From: Candidatus Gastranaerophilales bacterium
Lineage (GTDB): Bacteria; Cyanobacteriota; Vampirovibrionia; Gastranaerophilales; Gastranaerophilaceae
Length of the DNA: 64,000 nt
NCBI GenBank assembly: GCA_944326555.1
Contig: CALVEK010000002.1
Coordinates: 1-64,000, forward strand
Reading direction: 5' to 3'
Positions 51,023-60,428 of the stretch are shown one piece after another. Both the position numbers and the translations under genes were made by a program. How positions within the stretch are numbered: the first letter of the stretch is position 1; every line of letters starts with the position of its first letter. Below the pieces are notes generated by a model. It had not been told where the DNA came from and did not search any database. It was given only the letters and a program-made list of their open reading frames with translations.

Positions 51023-53004
51023 TCCAAACTGAATCCTACAATCAAAAACAATGCCAAAATATGGAAAAAGTTTATATCCTGATTAAAGAAACTCAAAACT
51101 CCTATAACAACCACCCCTGAGAGGACAGAAGGCATTATTAACTTAACAGCATTCTTTGGCTTGTATATAATCGATAACAAAAGCAAAAGAACAAGTATTG
51201 CAGGTATAATCAACTTCAAACAAGATTCTCTGCATGCTCTGACTTTATCAGATATATCTTTTTTCAAATCAACAAACTCAACCGATGGGTTTTCACTTTT
51301 GACTTTAGCAACAAAATCTCTTGATGGCTGAGTCATCATAATTATTACAGACACCCTATCTTGTAAAAGAAAGTCATTGATAATAGGAATTTTTATATTT
51401 TCAATGGTTATAAAACCTCTTCTTGGTTTTTGTTTCTTTATTTCATTTCTTTTTGCAGCTGGCAAAAAACTGGCATAAGAATCAAGTTCACTATTATAAA
51501 GATAATTAATAAGCTCTCTATTTCTTTTTTGCTGCTTTATGGACGGAACAAATTTGCTCAAAGCAAAAAAATCTTTTTGGTTAAGCAAATGCGTAATTGC
51601 CTCCTCTTTTTCCAACAAATCTTGATTATCATTCCCTTTTACAATAAAAAATGTCGGAGTCTCAGATGTTTTGTTAAGAGTGGAGTAAAGTTTTTCTGCA
51701 TTAGCCAAATTTTGCGGAGGCCTGTACATATCCTTTATTTCGTCATTAAATTTCAATTTAAAAAATCCAATTACAATAACCAGAATTAATAAAGAGACTA
51801 TTATTTTCTTGTATTTAGGAGCTATGGGATGTAGATAGAATGATAAATCTAAATTTATTGTATCCGTTTCAATTTTCTTACAAAGTACCGGATAAAAAAG
51901 AATTACAAAAAGATATACAAAAACCAATCCACCAGCCGTAAATACAGCTATTTGCCTTAGTAATTCCATATTAGAAAACAAAAGAACCAAAAAAGCACTA
52001 ACCGTAGTCAGCATACTCATTGTTAAACTTTTAAGAATTTTTGAGATGTCCTTGTCATGAGAAAAATAATGCAAAGAATAATCAACACATATACCGATTA
52101 AAGTAGTGGAAAAAACAAATGTCAAAATATGTATTGACTTAAAGAATAAAGAAGTCAAAAGATACCCAAATAACATTCCCAAAGCCAAACTAACAAAAAC
52201 AGGTATTAGAATTTTGTATGAACGAAAATAGAATTTACAGATGAGTATTATAAAAAGAGCTGACAAAACACAAATTATATTTATCTCTTTCATCGATTTT
52301 GAGCTTGCATAAAAAGTATGTATTGGCGAACCTGTTATATAGATATTTACATTATTATTCTCTTTAACAAGTTTATTTCTTGCCTTTATAATTTTTTTCA
52401 TCTCTGTATTTAAAAGCGACGGAGAAAGAGCAATTTCTTCTTTAAAATTGAATTTTGATACTGCATAATACTTTCCGTCAAGTTCTGTCAATTCACCTGC
52501 ATAAGGAGACTCTAACATACTCAAAAAATCGCTAAATAGCATAAACGGGTCTTCTTCAATCGGCAAAAGATTTATACCTAAAGGATTGTATAATCTCTCG
52601 AGACTTTCCAGTTTTAATAGTTCCAAATTACCATCAACGATATTTCTTTCCGTATTTATGGACAATAAATTCCTGTTATAGTACTTGTATGTATTTAAAA
52701 GCTCAGAAATCTCAGCACCGGAAGAAAAATCTTTTCTAAAAGCACTACTATCACTCAGTTTTAAGAACTTTTTTTGAACGGTTTCGATGCTATCAATATC
52801 TTCCGACTCAAAAATAACATTGAATCGGCCAGAATGCTTTTGGCTCATATTGACCAACAACTCATCCTGCGGACTATCAGATAATATTGCATTCAAAATA
52901 TTAGTTTGATTTTCGGGTGGATGATTGCATACAAAGGCAAGTATCAGAAAGAAAATGATACAAAAAACAACCCTTAGTACATTAATAAAAACATTCTTTT
53001 TCAT
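50779..53004 (-). CDS. apeM: RND/MMPL-family exporter (ApeM-like)
   Basis: A protein of 741 residues. An N-terminal membrane helix, a large periplasmic loop (about 30-225), five helices, a second periplasmic loop (about 420-600) and the C-terminal helix set give the duplicated MMPL layout. DYSLHYFSH and DYSIFRFNFVK are the paired helix-4 motifs. It moves the polyene lipid across the inner membrane (inference from position). It lies 3 bp after the lolA-like gene. Its 3' end overlaps the PPTase gene. Confidence 0.85.
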   Translation of the reverse strand: MKKNVFINVLRVVFCIIFFLILAFVCNHPPENQTNILNAILSDSPQDELLVNMSQKHSGRFNVIFESEDIDSIETVQKKFLKLSDSSAFRKDFSSGAEISELLNTYKYYNRNLLSINTERNIVDGNLELLKLESLERLYNPLGINLLPIEEDPFMLFSDFLSMLESPYAGELTELDGKYYAVSKFNFKEEIALSPSLLNTEMKKIIKARNKLVKENNNVNIYITGSPIHTFYASSKSMKEINIICVLSALFIILICKFYFRSYKILIPVFVSLALGMLFGYLLTSLFFKSIHILTFVFSTTLIGICVDYSLHYFSHDKDISKILKSLTMSMLTTVSAFLVLLFSNMELLRQIAVFTAGGLVFVYLFVILFYPVLCKKIETDTINLDLSFYLHPIAPKYKKIIVSLLILVIVIGFFKLKFNDEIKDMYRPPQNLANAEKLYSTLNKTSETPTFFIVKGNDNQDLLEKEEAITHLLNQKDFFALSKFVPSIKQQKRNRELINYLYNSELDSYASFLPAAKRNEIKKQKPRRGFITIENIKIPIINDFLLQDRVSVIIMMTQPSRDFVAKVKSENPSVEFVDLKKDISDKVRACRESCLKLIIPAILVLLLLLSIIYKPKNAVKLIMPSVLSGVVVIGVLSFFNQDINFFHILALFLIVGFSLDYSIFRFNFVKESSSLRIKSNWAVLISCATTVFSFFLLSMTSFKLISSLGLILSLGLISSYILSILLISPQEESEIASDNI

Positions 53005-53007
53005 AAA

Positions 53008-53550
53008 TTATCCGCACTGTGAAAAGTTAATCGTAGTTGTTGCATTAATAGTTTCAATGACCATTTTTTGAATTAATCCGTCTTTTCCAATGGTTTGTCC
53101 TGCAATTTGCAAACTTCTCATATCGCCTTTTAAAGGACTATTTTCTTTTGGTCTTAGAGCAAGAATCCAACAATCTGAAGAAGTTTTCATAAAATATATA
53201 TCAAAGTTTTTTTCAACATAAGTATAGTTTTTATTTACAACAGACTTAACTATTGCATTTATATTTTTGTTATGAGAAGCAAGATAGGAATTTTCTGAAT
53301 GAATAGGGTATGTTGTCTCAAAAGTAACACCTTGATTTTTTATAAACTTAAAATTACCGCTTGATTTTAACGTAACGGTAGAAGTCGTCATATACTTACT
53401 TTGATTAAATTTACAAGTTTTACTTTCAAACTCTGGCATTTGAGATGCAGCAGTTTGGGCAGTAACTTTGTGGCTAAAAACATCGCTTGCTGCTACCGAT
53501 AAAGAAAAACACCCCATACACAATGTCAAAAATATTATTAATTTTTTCAT
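53008..53550 (-). CDS. apeL: LolA-like periplasmic lipid carrier (ApeL-like)
   Basis: A protein of 180 residues with a signal peptide (about 1-21, ending SVAAS). Motifs KVTAQTAASQMPEFESKTCK and KFIKNQGVTFETTYPI resemble the LolA-type outer-membrane lipoprotein carrier. It presumably shuttles the aryl-polyene lipid through the periplasm to the outer membrane. ATGA overlap with the thioesterase upstream. Confidence 0.82.
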   Translation of the reverse strand: MKKLIIFLTLCMGCFSLSVAASDVFSHKVTAQTAASQMPEFESKTCKFNQSKYMTTSTVTLKSSGNFKFIKNQGVTFETTYPIHSENSYLASHNKNINAIVKSVVNKNYTYVEKNFDIYFMKTSSDCWILALRPKENSPLKGDMRSLQIAGQTIGKDGLIQKMVIETINATTTINFSQCG

Positions 53551-53963
53551 TTATTATATTCCTCTATTTTTTTTAAAAATTTTTCTGATGCATTGTAAAG
53601 AGAGCTTTTACTAGTTATATCAACTCTTATCTGCATACTTTTAGCTTTAAAAAGTTTTTCCCCTGTCGTTTTATCACTTATAAAATAGCTAATTACCATA
53701 GCAGGCTCTAACTCTTCCAATACCGTTTTTACGACTAGTTTTTGTTTAAAATGTGCAGGTTTTATATATTTTAGCTCCATAGTAGCAACAGGATATGCCG
53801 AATTATCCTCACGCATATCATCATAGGTATAGCCGATTTGTTCCAACATATTACATCGTGCTGCCTCAAGATATTTTATGTAATTACCATGCCAGACCAC
53901 ATTCATTGGGTCCAAATCATAAAATTCAACTTCTGTTTCGTAAAATGTTGTTATCTTTTTCAT
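53547..53963 (-). CDS. apeK: Hot-dog acyl thioesterase (ApeK-like)
   Basis: A protein of 138 residues of the 4-hydroxybenzoyl-CoA thioesterase/YbgC family. The motif YDLDPMNVVWHGNYIKYLEAA carries the catalytic Asp. It may release or proofread acyl chains from carriers. The start at 53963 (MKKITTF) is chosen; a TTG 33 bp upstream inside the ligase gene is an alternative, since neither has a strong ribosome site. Confidence 0.82.
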   Translation of the reverse strand: MKKITTFYETEVEFYDLDPMNVVWHGNYIKYLEAARCNMLEQIGYTYDDMREDNSAYPVATMELKYIKPAHFKQKLVVKTVLEELEPAMVISYFISDKTTGEKLFKAKSMQIRVDITSKSSLYNASEKFLKKIEEYNK

Positions 53964-53979
53964 ACTTATTAATCTTATA

Positions 53980-55605
53980 CTAATCTGATATTTCAAAAAT
54001 ACCGCTTGAACATATTATATTATCTTTTTGATAATTAAACACTATATTTCTTCCGCTTAATTTTAAACTTAATTTTATCTTTTCATCAGGTCTTATGATA
54101 TGAGAAAATTTAACTTTTTTAGCAGGACTTTCCAAAATATTATCTCCAAAAGATTCTTTAGCGAATCTATGTGCAAAATAAAGCTGTACAACCCCTGGCA
54201 ATATAGGAAAATCTTTAAAATGCCCATCAAAAAAATTGCAGCACTTTGAAAAAACAATATCATATATAGCTTCTTCAGTAGTCCTGTTATAATCCAAAAC
54301 CAACGGCAATGATAAATTCACATCGAAAAGTGCGTTGATTTTTTCTTTGTCATTTTTTGACATATTTGTTTTTGGAATCTCATGCACAAAACGCCACTTT
54401 TGAGGAATAATTTCAGATTTATCTTTAATGGCTGCTTTTATATGCTTAATCAAATTAGTACGACCGCCCATTTTATCCAAATAAAGAGCTTTACCTCTTT
54501 CATTCAATACAGCAGCACAAGCAAGTTTTTCACCATGTTTAAAACAATAACAACTTTCTATCAATCCTGTTGCCAAGATATAGTTTTCTATTTCAATTGC
54601 ATTAATTCTTTTTTCCTGAATTTTTAACGTTCTATCAGCTCTATGACTTGGAATAAAAGATGTTTCATTTATTTTTTCAACAACATCAAACAATGTAATA
54701 CTGTCTTCTAAAAAATAAGGTGATGTAATTACCAACTGAGAGTTTTCATCTACATCAATTTTTGTACGAGGCATACAAGCAAAAACATCATCACTAGAAG
54801 ACTTTTTATAACCAATTGTTCCGGTTTCAGTACAACCATATATTTCCAAAACACAAGTATTAAAAGATTCAAGATACTTATATGTACTGATTTTTAATTT
54901 ATCACCGGCAGACATAATTAATCTTGGCGGACGGGTCAATGGCACATCAAATTTTAAAAACTTATCCAAAAAAGTAGGAGTAGAAATAAGAACTTTATCA
55001 TCCAAATCTACAGCATCAGGATAAAGAACTTCTGTTGTATCCAATAAAAATTGCTCATACCCCCACAAAGCAGTCATAAACCAACAAGATAATCCATACA
55101 TATGATTTGCTGTAGTTGATGTAATTATTTGCCTACGCTTATCTTTATCACCCCCCATTACCTCCATCAAAGCGACAGCTTCTTCAATAATATTCCGAAG
55201 GCTTTTTCGAACCTTTTTAGGCAATCCTGTAGAACCTGACGTAAAAAGAGTCAAAAAAGTATTATCAAAATCAGGTAAATCGAAAGAAAAAGAACCACAA
55301 TCCATCTGATTTTTTAAATTTATTTCATCAAGTTTGATAAAATCAAAATCCAATATCGATATTTTCTTTGAATCAGTTAGCAAAAAAATTTCTTTACCGG
55401 CAAAAAACGAAGCCAATATATTTATAACAAAATCAAAATTTTTTTCAGATACGATAACAACTTTATTACAATCATTTTGCATTAAACTCTTTGCAACAGG
55501 AGTTATTATTTTTTTCACGTCTTCTATTTTATAAATAGAGCCATCATTACAAATTAAAGGCATCGACTGATATTCAGATTTATTAAAAAGTTCAAATATG
55601 TTCAT
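53980..55605 (-). CDS. AMP-dependent ligase fused to a dehydratase domain (ApeH-ApeI-like)
   Basis: A protein of 541 residues. The N-terminal 440 or so form an adenylating enzyme: TSGSTGLPKKV, EIYGCTETG and HRADRTLKI; it would activate the aromatic starter acid and load an ACP. The C-terminal 95 residues are a hot-dog dehydratase with FDGHFKDFPILPGVVQL, including the catalytic His. In E. coli the two parts are separate genes (apeH, apeI). The start overlaps the upstream stop (ATGA). A10 Lys probably in KTNMSKNDKEK. Confidence 0.85.
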   Translation of the reverse strand: MNIFELFNKSEYQSMPLICNDGSIYKIEDVKKIITPVAKSLMQNDCNKVVIVSEKNFDFVINILASFFAGKEIFLLTDSKKISILDFDFIKLDEINLKNQMDCGSFSFDLPDFDNTFLTLFTSGSTGLPKKVRKSLRNIIEEAVALMEVMGGDKDKRRQIITSTTANHMYGLSCWFMTALWGYEQFLLDTTEVLYPDAVDLDDKVLISTPTFLDKFLKFDVPLTRPPRLIMSAGDKLKISTYKYLESFNTCVLEIYGCTETGTIGYKKSSSDDVFACMPRTKIDVDENSQLVITSPYFLEDSITLFDVVEKINETSFIPSHRADRTLKIQEKRINAIEIENYILATGLIESCYCFKHGEKLACAAVLNERGKALYLDKMGGRTNLIKHIKAAIKDKSEIIPQKWRFVHEIPKTNMSKNDKEKINALFDVNLSLPLVLDYNRTTEEAIYDIVFSKCCNFFDGHFKDFPILPGVVQLYFAHRFAKESFGDNILESPAKKVKFSHIIRPDEKIKLSLKLSGRNIVFNYQKDNIICSSGIFEISD

Positions 55606-56033
55606 TTATACTTCCGCATGAAAAAGAATCTGACTGTATATTCTATCATAAAAAAGCACCCCAGAAAAAAATAAGACAAAAATCCGTTATAAATCATCCA
55701 TATTTTATCAGACAAAAAACAAGTTATAATTGAAAGAAAAAGTTGAACAAACAGATAAACACACCATATATAAGTAAGATTTCTTGTATAAACCTTAACC
55801 GGTTCACTCAACACGCCCTCTGTAAGTTTTGCAAATTTTTGAATTATTGTCTCATCTTTAAAAACAGACAAAAAAAACAGCATAAAAATCGAAAAATTAA
55901 CAACAATAGGATACAACTTTAACCCGCCAAATCGAGTAAAATGAAACAACAATATAACAAACACAGTAAACAACGTTGAAAAAACAAAACTAAATTTTTT
56001 AAAAAAATCTACAAACTTTCCCCACATAACCAC
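55602..56033 (-). CDS. apeG: COG4648-like membrane protein (ApeG-like)
   Basis: A protein of 143 residues with four hydrophobic segments (about 13-30, 36-55, 88-108 and 116-136). Uncharacterised but constant in APE clusters, always between the ACPs and the ligase, as here. A GTG at 56033 or ATG at 56027 may start it; neither has a good ribosome site, so coupling to the upstream ACP (stop 5 bp away) is likely. Confidence 0.8.
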   Translation of the reverse strand: MVMWGKFVDFFKKFSFVFSTLFTVFVILLFHFTRFGGLKLYPIVVNFSIFMLFFLSVFKDETIIQKFAKLTEGVLSEPVKVYTRNLTYIWCVYLFVQLFLSIITCFLSDKIWMIYNGFLSYFFLGCFFMIEYTVRFFFMRKYK

Positions 56034-56038
56034 TATTG

Positions 56039-56293
56039 TTATTTTAAAAGTTCTTCCACAGCATCAACGACATCTTTAACTGTCTTTATTTGTTTAAAAT
56101 TATCAGGAGAAATTTTCCGTTTTGTAAACTCTTGCAATCTAACAGCCAAATCTACAGCATCAATACTGTCAAATTCCAAATCTTCAAACAAATCTGCATC
56201 AGGCAATATTTCAGACTCATCAATTTCAAAATCATTGACAAGAATATTTTTCAGTTCTTTTTCTATTTCTTCTCTACTGAATGCGGTGCCCAT
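56039..56293 (-). CDS. apeF: Acyl carrier protein (ApeF-like)
   Basis: A protein of 84 residues. The phosphopantetheine serine is in DLEFDSIDAVDLAVRL. Acidic with short helices, typical for ACPs. AAAGGA precedes the ATG. It carries starter or growing chain together with the second ACP, each presumably recognised by different synthases. Confidence 0.93.
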   Translation of the reverse strand: MGTAFSREEIEKELKNILVNDFEIDESEILPDADLFEDLEFDSIDAVDLAVRLQEFTKRKISPDNFKQIKTVKDVVDAVEELLK

Positions 56294-56309
56294 TTTTTTC
56301 CTTTAATTA

Positions 56310-56561
56310 CTAATTTTGTTGACTTCTTATAAAATCAGCCAATGTTTTTACAGAATAAAAATACTTCTTATTTTCTTCTTTATCAGTTCCCATTTTAAGA
56401 TTATAGCGTTTTTTTAATGCCATACCCAATTCCAACGCATCAATGGAGTCCAAACCCAATCCATCAATAAACAACGCTTCATCAGTATTGATATCGTCAG
56501 GTGTTATATCCTCCAACTCGAGAACTTCTATAATAAGTTTTTTTAACTCTTCTTCCAGCAT
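56310..56561 (-). CDS. apeE: Acyl carrier protein (ApeE-like)
   Basis: A protein of 83 residues. The phosphopantetheine serine is in GLGLDSIDALELGMAL. GAGGTC at proper distance before the ATG. Distinct from the neighbouring ACP, with which it shares the DSIDA core. Confidence 0.93.
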   Translation of the reverse strand: MLEEELKKLIIEVLELEDITPDDINTDEALFIDGLGLDSIDALELGMALKKRYNLKMGTDKEENKKYFYSVKTLADFIRSQQN

Positions 56562-56634
56562 ATATATGACCTCTAATATACTTATATATAGCCCAACTTC
56601 TAAAGAAAGTCAATTTACAGAAATTGAAAGACAA

Positions 56635-57420
56635 CTAAACAGATACTTTTGTTAATTTTTCTTTAATTTCATTATTAACACGATTTCGCAACTGAATATC
56701 AGAAAGTGAAGAATTTCTCCTTATAAAATCACTTATCTTAATTGTTTCATTTACTGTTAACAAATACTCAACAGGTTCTACACCTGCATCGTAAACTTTT
56801 TGATTCTTTGCAAGAAATTTATAACTGCAAGAAATATTAATAGGAATAATATCGCATCCGGAATGCAAAGCCAAAAAAGCAGCACCTTTATGAAGTTTTA
56901 GATTTTCGTCCTCCGTTGTCCTTGTTCCAGTGGGGAAAATAACGATATTAAAACCCTCCTGCATAATACCAATTGCATCTTTTACAAGTTTATCGTTATC
57001 TTCATCGTTTATAAGATAGAGTGTTTTTACAATATTTCTCATAAAGAAATTTTTCTTCAACTCTTTTTTTGCCATACAAACAGTATTTGGGAAAAGACCA
57101 ATCAAAAGAACAATGTCAATAAAACTAGGGTGATTTGCAACAATAATTTTGCCACAGCCTTTATTGTTTATAATTTTTTCAAATTCCGAAGGATTATTTA
57201 GTTTTAGTCTTATTGTACCTGTTTTTTGCATAGTGTTTGAAAAGAAGCTCCAAGCATTATGTATAACATCACAACAGAGCTTTCTTCTTTTATCAACAGG
57301 AGCAAAGATACAAATTACAGGGAAAAGACAAAATCCAATAGTCATAGCCCCAATCCCAAAGAACGCAAATAATAATAAAACAACAACTCCACGAAAGAAT
57401 CTTGTATTTATTATTTCCAT
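56635..57420 (-). CDS. apeD: Lysophospholipid-type acyltransferase (ApeD-like)
   Basis: A protein of 261 residues of the PlsC/LPLAT family. HX4D is NHPSFID; FPTGTRT is the glycerophosphate-type motif. An N-terminal membrane helix (about 10-30). It could attach the polyene acyl chain to a lipid acceptor. The start at 57420 (GGAG upstream) overlaps the ketosynthase-like gene by 10 bp; a longer frame without ribosome site was rejected. Confidence 0.85.
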   Translation of the reverse strand: MEIINTRFFRGVVVLLLFAFFGIGAMTIGFCLFPVICIFAPVDKRRKLCCDVIHNAWSFFSNTMQKTGTIRLKLNNPSEFEKIINNKGCGKIIVANHPSFIDIVLLIGLFPNTVCMAKKELKKNFFMRNIVKTLYLINDEDNDKLVKDAIGIMQEGFNIVIFPTGTRTTEDENLKLHKGAAFLALHSGCDIIPINISCSYKFLAKNQKVYDAGVEPVEYLLTVNETIKISDFIRRNSSLSDIQLRNRVNNEIKEKLTKVSV

Positions 57421-57953
57421 ATCAAATCTCCATCGAATAAAGAAACACATCCGTCATTTAAAACAGCATTATTATAATCACTTTGCTGAATTAAACACGC
57501 AAAAGCTCGGGCATCATCTTTTTCCATTGAATCACAATAACAATACAAAACATCACAATCATTTGCAGTTACAATCGCTTCTATCAACCCTGCTTCAAAT
57601 GTATAGTTTTCTGCAGATATAGAATTGTAGCTTTGCGTTATCTTGTTTAAAAGAGAAAATTGCCCAATAACGGCATTATGCACAGACCCGCTAAAAGTTG
57701 CGGGAGATACTTCATTTTCTTCTGTATATTGAGCGACCAATTTTTTAAGCCGTTCAAGTTCGCCGTACTGAGAAGCAAAAACCAGCTTTAAAGATTGCAA
57801 ATTATCCGGTAACATCTCTCTGCAACATTTGTTCATAACAGAGAGAGCTGTTTTATCCAAAGTTGTGAGCTTTCTCCTTGCCATCGTCGGTAAAAAAGAA
57901 ATATCCGCCGTCTGTGCTGTTTCTTTTTCATATTTCTTTATATAGAATTCCAA
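57411..57953 (-). CDS. apeC: Ketoacyl-synthase-like protein without catalytic Cys (ApeC-like)
   Basis: A protein of 180 residues that fits the Ketoacyl-synt_2 family. It has PTMARRKLTTLDKTALSV and SGSVHNAVIGQFSLL, but no active-site Cys at the nucleophile position (YNSISAENYTFEAG). Such proteins act as chain-length-factor-like partner of the KS ApeO in APE systems (family knowledge). First gene of the left arm, 108 bp from divergent apeO. Confidence 0.78.
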   Translation of the reverse strand: MEFYIKKYEKETAQTADISFLPTMARRKLTTLDKTALSVMNKCCREMLPDNLQSLKLVFASQYGELERLKKLVAQYTEENEVSPATFSGSVHNAVIGQFSLLNKITQSYNSISAENYTFEAGLIEAIVTANDCDVLYCYCDSMEKDDARAFACLIQQSDYNNAVLNDGCVSLFDGDLIWK

Positions 57954-58061
57954 CTAATTACCCCAATTTATAACTTGTTTTTTTATTTGTTTAAACACAA
58001 TTTATGGTAATATAGATTTTATTATAAATTTATTTTTTTATCAAAAGAGCAAAAATCAATT
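57954..58061. promoter_or_regulatory. Divergent promoter region of the polyene cluster
   Basis: 108 AT-rich bp between the two arms. On the minus strand TTGATA and TAAAAT lie 17 bp apart. On the plus strand TTGTTT and TAATAT lie 15 bp apart. No operator repeat is evident. The region probably drives both arms. Confidence 0.45.
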
Positions 58062-59225
58062 ATGTCTGAAATATACATAAATGCATACGGAGCCGTTTGC
58101 AATTTGGGAAATTCAATATCTGAAATTTTCACAAATGCATTGGATATAAACGCAAATTTTCTAACCAATGATGACAACATTGTTAAAGGAAAAACCTTTC
58201 CTCTTGGAAAAATAAAAACAGAATTGCCGCAAATCAAAAATATCGAAAATCTTGAAAAATATAATCTTCGTTGCAACAGAATTCTTTTGCATTGCTTAAA
58301 TCAGATAGAAAGCGATGCGCAAAACGCAATAAAAAAATATGGTAAAAACAGAATCGGTATAGTTATAGGAACAACAAATTCAGGCATAGACGAGTATGAA
58401 ATTTCTAAAGATATTGACCATTCTCAAATAGGTAATCCTGCAGGATTTTTACAAAAATATTTAAAGTTGGATGGCTACTACAGCGGTGTATCAACAGCTT
58501 GCACTTCAGGAATAAAAGCATTTTCTACCGCTCAAAAATTGTTGCAAAATGATATTTGTGATGCAGTGATAGCAGGTTCTGTAGATGCATTAAGCAAAAT
58601 GCCAGTATTCGGATTTCACTCTTTGGAAGTTTTATCAGATAGACCATCTCTACCCTTTAGCAAAAACAGAAACGGAATAAATATAGGAGAAGGAGGGGGA
58701 CTGTTTTTGTTAGAAAAAGAAGCAAATCAAAACTCCATAAGAATAAAAGGTATTGGCGAAACCTCAGATGCTTATCACTGTGCAACACCTGACCCCAAAG
58801 GGATACAAGCATCAACAGCAATAAAAAAAGCACTGGAACAAGCTAATCTTAAACCTCTTGATATAGATTACATAAATCTGCATGGGACAGGAACAATCAG
58901 CAACGACTTAATGGAAGCCAATGCAGTTTATAACGTTTTTCAAAACAATGTTCCCGTAAGCTCAACAAAATCAATGACAGGTCATTGCCTTGGAGCTTCT
59001 GCAGGGGTCGAAACGGCATTGTGCTGCGCACTTTTGGATAAAAAAATTAATCCAAAAAACTACATACTTCCTCACAAGTATGACGGAGAGTATGACACAA
59101 ATTTGCCTCAATTAAAAATGACTGAATATAACGAAACTAAACACAGATTAGAAAATGTTATGTGCAATGCCTTTGGCTTTGGCGGTTCAAATGCCGTTAT
59201 TATTTTAGGGAAAAAAGGTGGCTAA
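58062..59225 (+). CDS. apeO: 3-oxoacyl-ACP synthase (ApeO-like)
   Basis: A protein of 387 residues of the KAS II type. Catalytic Cys in STACTSG, His in HGTGTISND, His in TGHCLGAS, all present. Condenses malonyl units onto the aryl starter, likely as a heterodimer with ApeC-like. AAGAGC is a weak ribosome site. First gene of the right arm. Confidence 0.9.
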   Translation: MSEIYINAYGAVCNLGNSISEIFTNALDINANFLTNDDNIVKGKTFPLGKIKTELPQIKNIENLEKYNLRCNRILLHCLNQIESDAQNAIKKYGKNRIGIVIGTTNSGIDEYEISKDIDHSQIGNPAGFLQKYLKLDGYYSGVSTACTSGIKAFSTAQKLLQNDICDAVIAGSVDALSKMPVFGFHSLEVLSDRPSLPFSKNRNGINIGEGGGLFLLEKEANQNSIRIKGIGETSDAYHCATPDPKGIQASTAIKKALEQANLKPLDIDYINLHGTGTISNDLMEANAVYNVFQNNVPVSSTKSMTGHCLGASAGVETALCCALLDKKINPKNYILPHKYDGEYDTNLPQLKMTEYNETKHRLENVMCNAFGFGGSNAVIILGKKGG

Positions 59226-59232
59226 TATTATT

Positions 59233-59682
59233 ATGAATAAATACAAAAGAACAGACTTAGATAAAATTCTTCCGCACGATTACCCTATGATATTAATAGA
59301 TGAACTTCTTGACGTGGATTTATCAAACAATACGGTAAAAACAGCAGTAAAAATAACAAAAAACAAAATCTTTTATGATGAATCAATAGAAGGAATCTCT
59401 CCAATAGTAGGGATAGAATTTATGGCACAAACAATAGGTTGCTATGCATATTTTCAAAATGGTGAACAAAGACCCAAAATAGGCTATCTTCTGGGAAGCA
59501 GAGGATACAAATGCACCCTTGAAAAATTTGAAAAGGATAAAACATACACAATAGAAGCTAAAAGAGTATTTGCCGACAATGAACTTGTCTCGTTTGAGTG
59601 TTTTATCTATAATGATAGTATGGAATGCGCAAGAGCGACTGTGAATGTTTATCAGCCGCAAAGCACGGAAAATATTATTTAG
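59233..59682 (+). CDS. apeP: Hot-dog 3-hydroxyacyl-ACP dehydratase (ApeP-like)
   Basis: A protein of 149 residues. KILPHDYPMILIDELL holds the catalytic His and VGIEFMAQTIG the acidic partner, as in FabA/ApeP. With the ApeI-like domain it would make the dehydratase pair that forms the conjugated double bonds. The ATG at 59233 is preferred; a GTG at 59218 overlapping the apeO stop is possible. Confidence 0.85.
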   Translation: MNKYKRTDLDKILPHDYPMILIDELLDVDLSNNTVKTAVKITKNKIFYDESIEGISPIVGIEFMAQTIGCYAYFQNGEQRPKIGYLLGSRGYKCTLEKFEKDKTYTIEAKRVFADNELVSFECFIYNDSMECARATVNVYQPQSTENII

Positions 59683-59693
59683 TGGTTGGATTT

Positions 59694-60428
59694 ATGGGTA
59701 AAAATATTTTAATAACCGGTTCCAGCAGAGGTATCGGGAAAGAGACGGCTATTTATTTGGCACAACATAATAAAGATCTGGATATAGTTATACACTATAA
59801 CAGCAATGAAGAAAAGGCATTAGCTGTTAAGAAAGAAATTGAATCATGGGGTTGCAATGCGCGCATTCTTCAGTTTGATATAAAAAACAGAAAACATTGC
59901 AATGAGATAATTTCAAAAGACATTGAACAGTACGGACCTTATTATGGAGTTGTATTAAATGCAGGAATAGCAAAAGATAACGTCTTCCCCGTAATGGAAG
60001 ATGAAGAATGGGATGATGTACTGAACACAAACCTTGGCGGCTTCTATAACGTATTAAAACCCATCGTAATGCCGATGATAGAAAAAAGAATAAAGGGAAG
60101 AATCATAACAATGTCTTCTATTTCAGGCTTGGCTGGTAATCGTGGACAGGTTAACTACAGCGCTTCAAAAGCTGGTATTATAGGTGCAACAAAAGCACTA
60201 AGCCTTGAACTGGCAAAAAGAGGGATAACAGTCAACTGCGTAGCCCCTGGAGTAATAGAAACCGATATGCTTGACGGACTGCCTCTTGACGAAGTAAAAA
60301 AAGCAATCCCGATGAAGCGACTCGGAAAAGCAAAAGAAGTGGCTGCACTTGTAAACTTTTTGATGAGCGAGGATGCTTCATATATCACAGGACAGGTAAT
60401 TTCTGTTAACGGGGGGATGTATCGTTGA
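59694..60428 (+). CDS. apeQ: 3-oxoacyl-ACP reductase (ApeQ-like, FabG family)
   Basis: A short-chain dehydrogenase of 244 residues. NAD(P) motif TGSSRGIG, NAG region LNAGIAKDN, catalytic Ser in SSISG and YSASK. The start at 59694 (MGKNILITG) is chosen; the longer frame reads into the dehydratase gene without a site. It reduces the ketoacyl intermediate with NADPH. It overlaps the next start (TTGA). Confidence 0.92.
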   Translation: MGKNILITGSSRGIGKETAIYLAQHNKDLDIVIHYNSNEEKALAVKKEIESWGCNARILQFDIKNRKHCNEIISKDIEQYGPYYGVVLNAGIAKDNVFPVMEDEEWDDVLNTNLGGFYNVLKPIVMPMIEKRIKGRIITMSSISGLAGNRGQVNYSASKAGIIGATKALSLELAKRGITVNCVAPGVIETDMLDGLPLDEVKKAIPMKRLGKAKEVAALVNFLMSEDASYITGQVISVNGGMYR

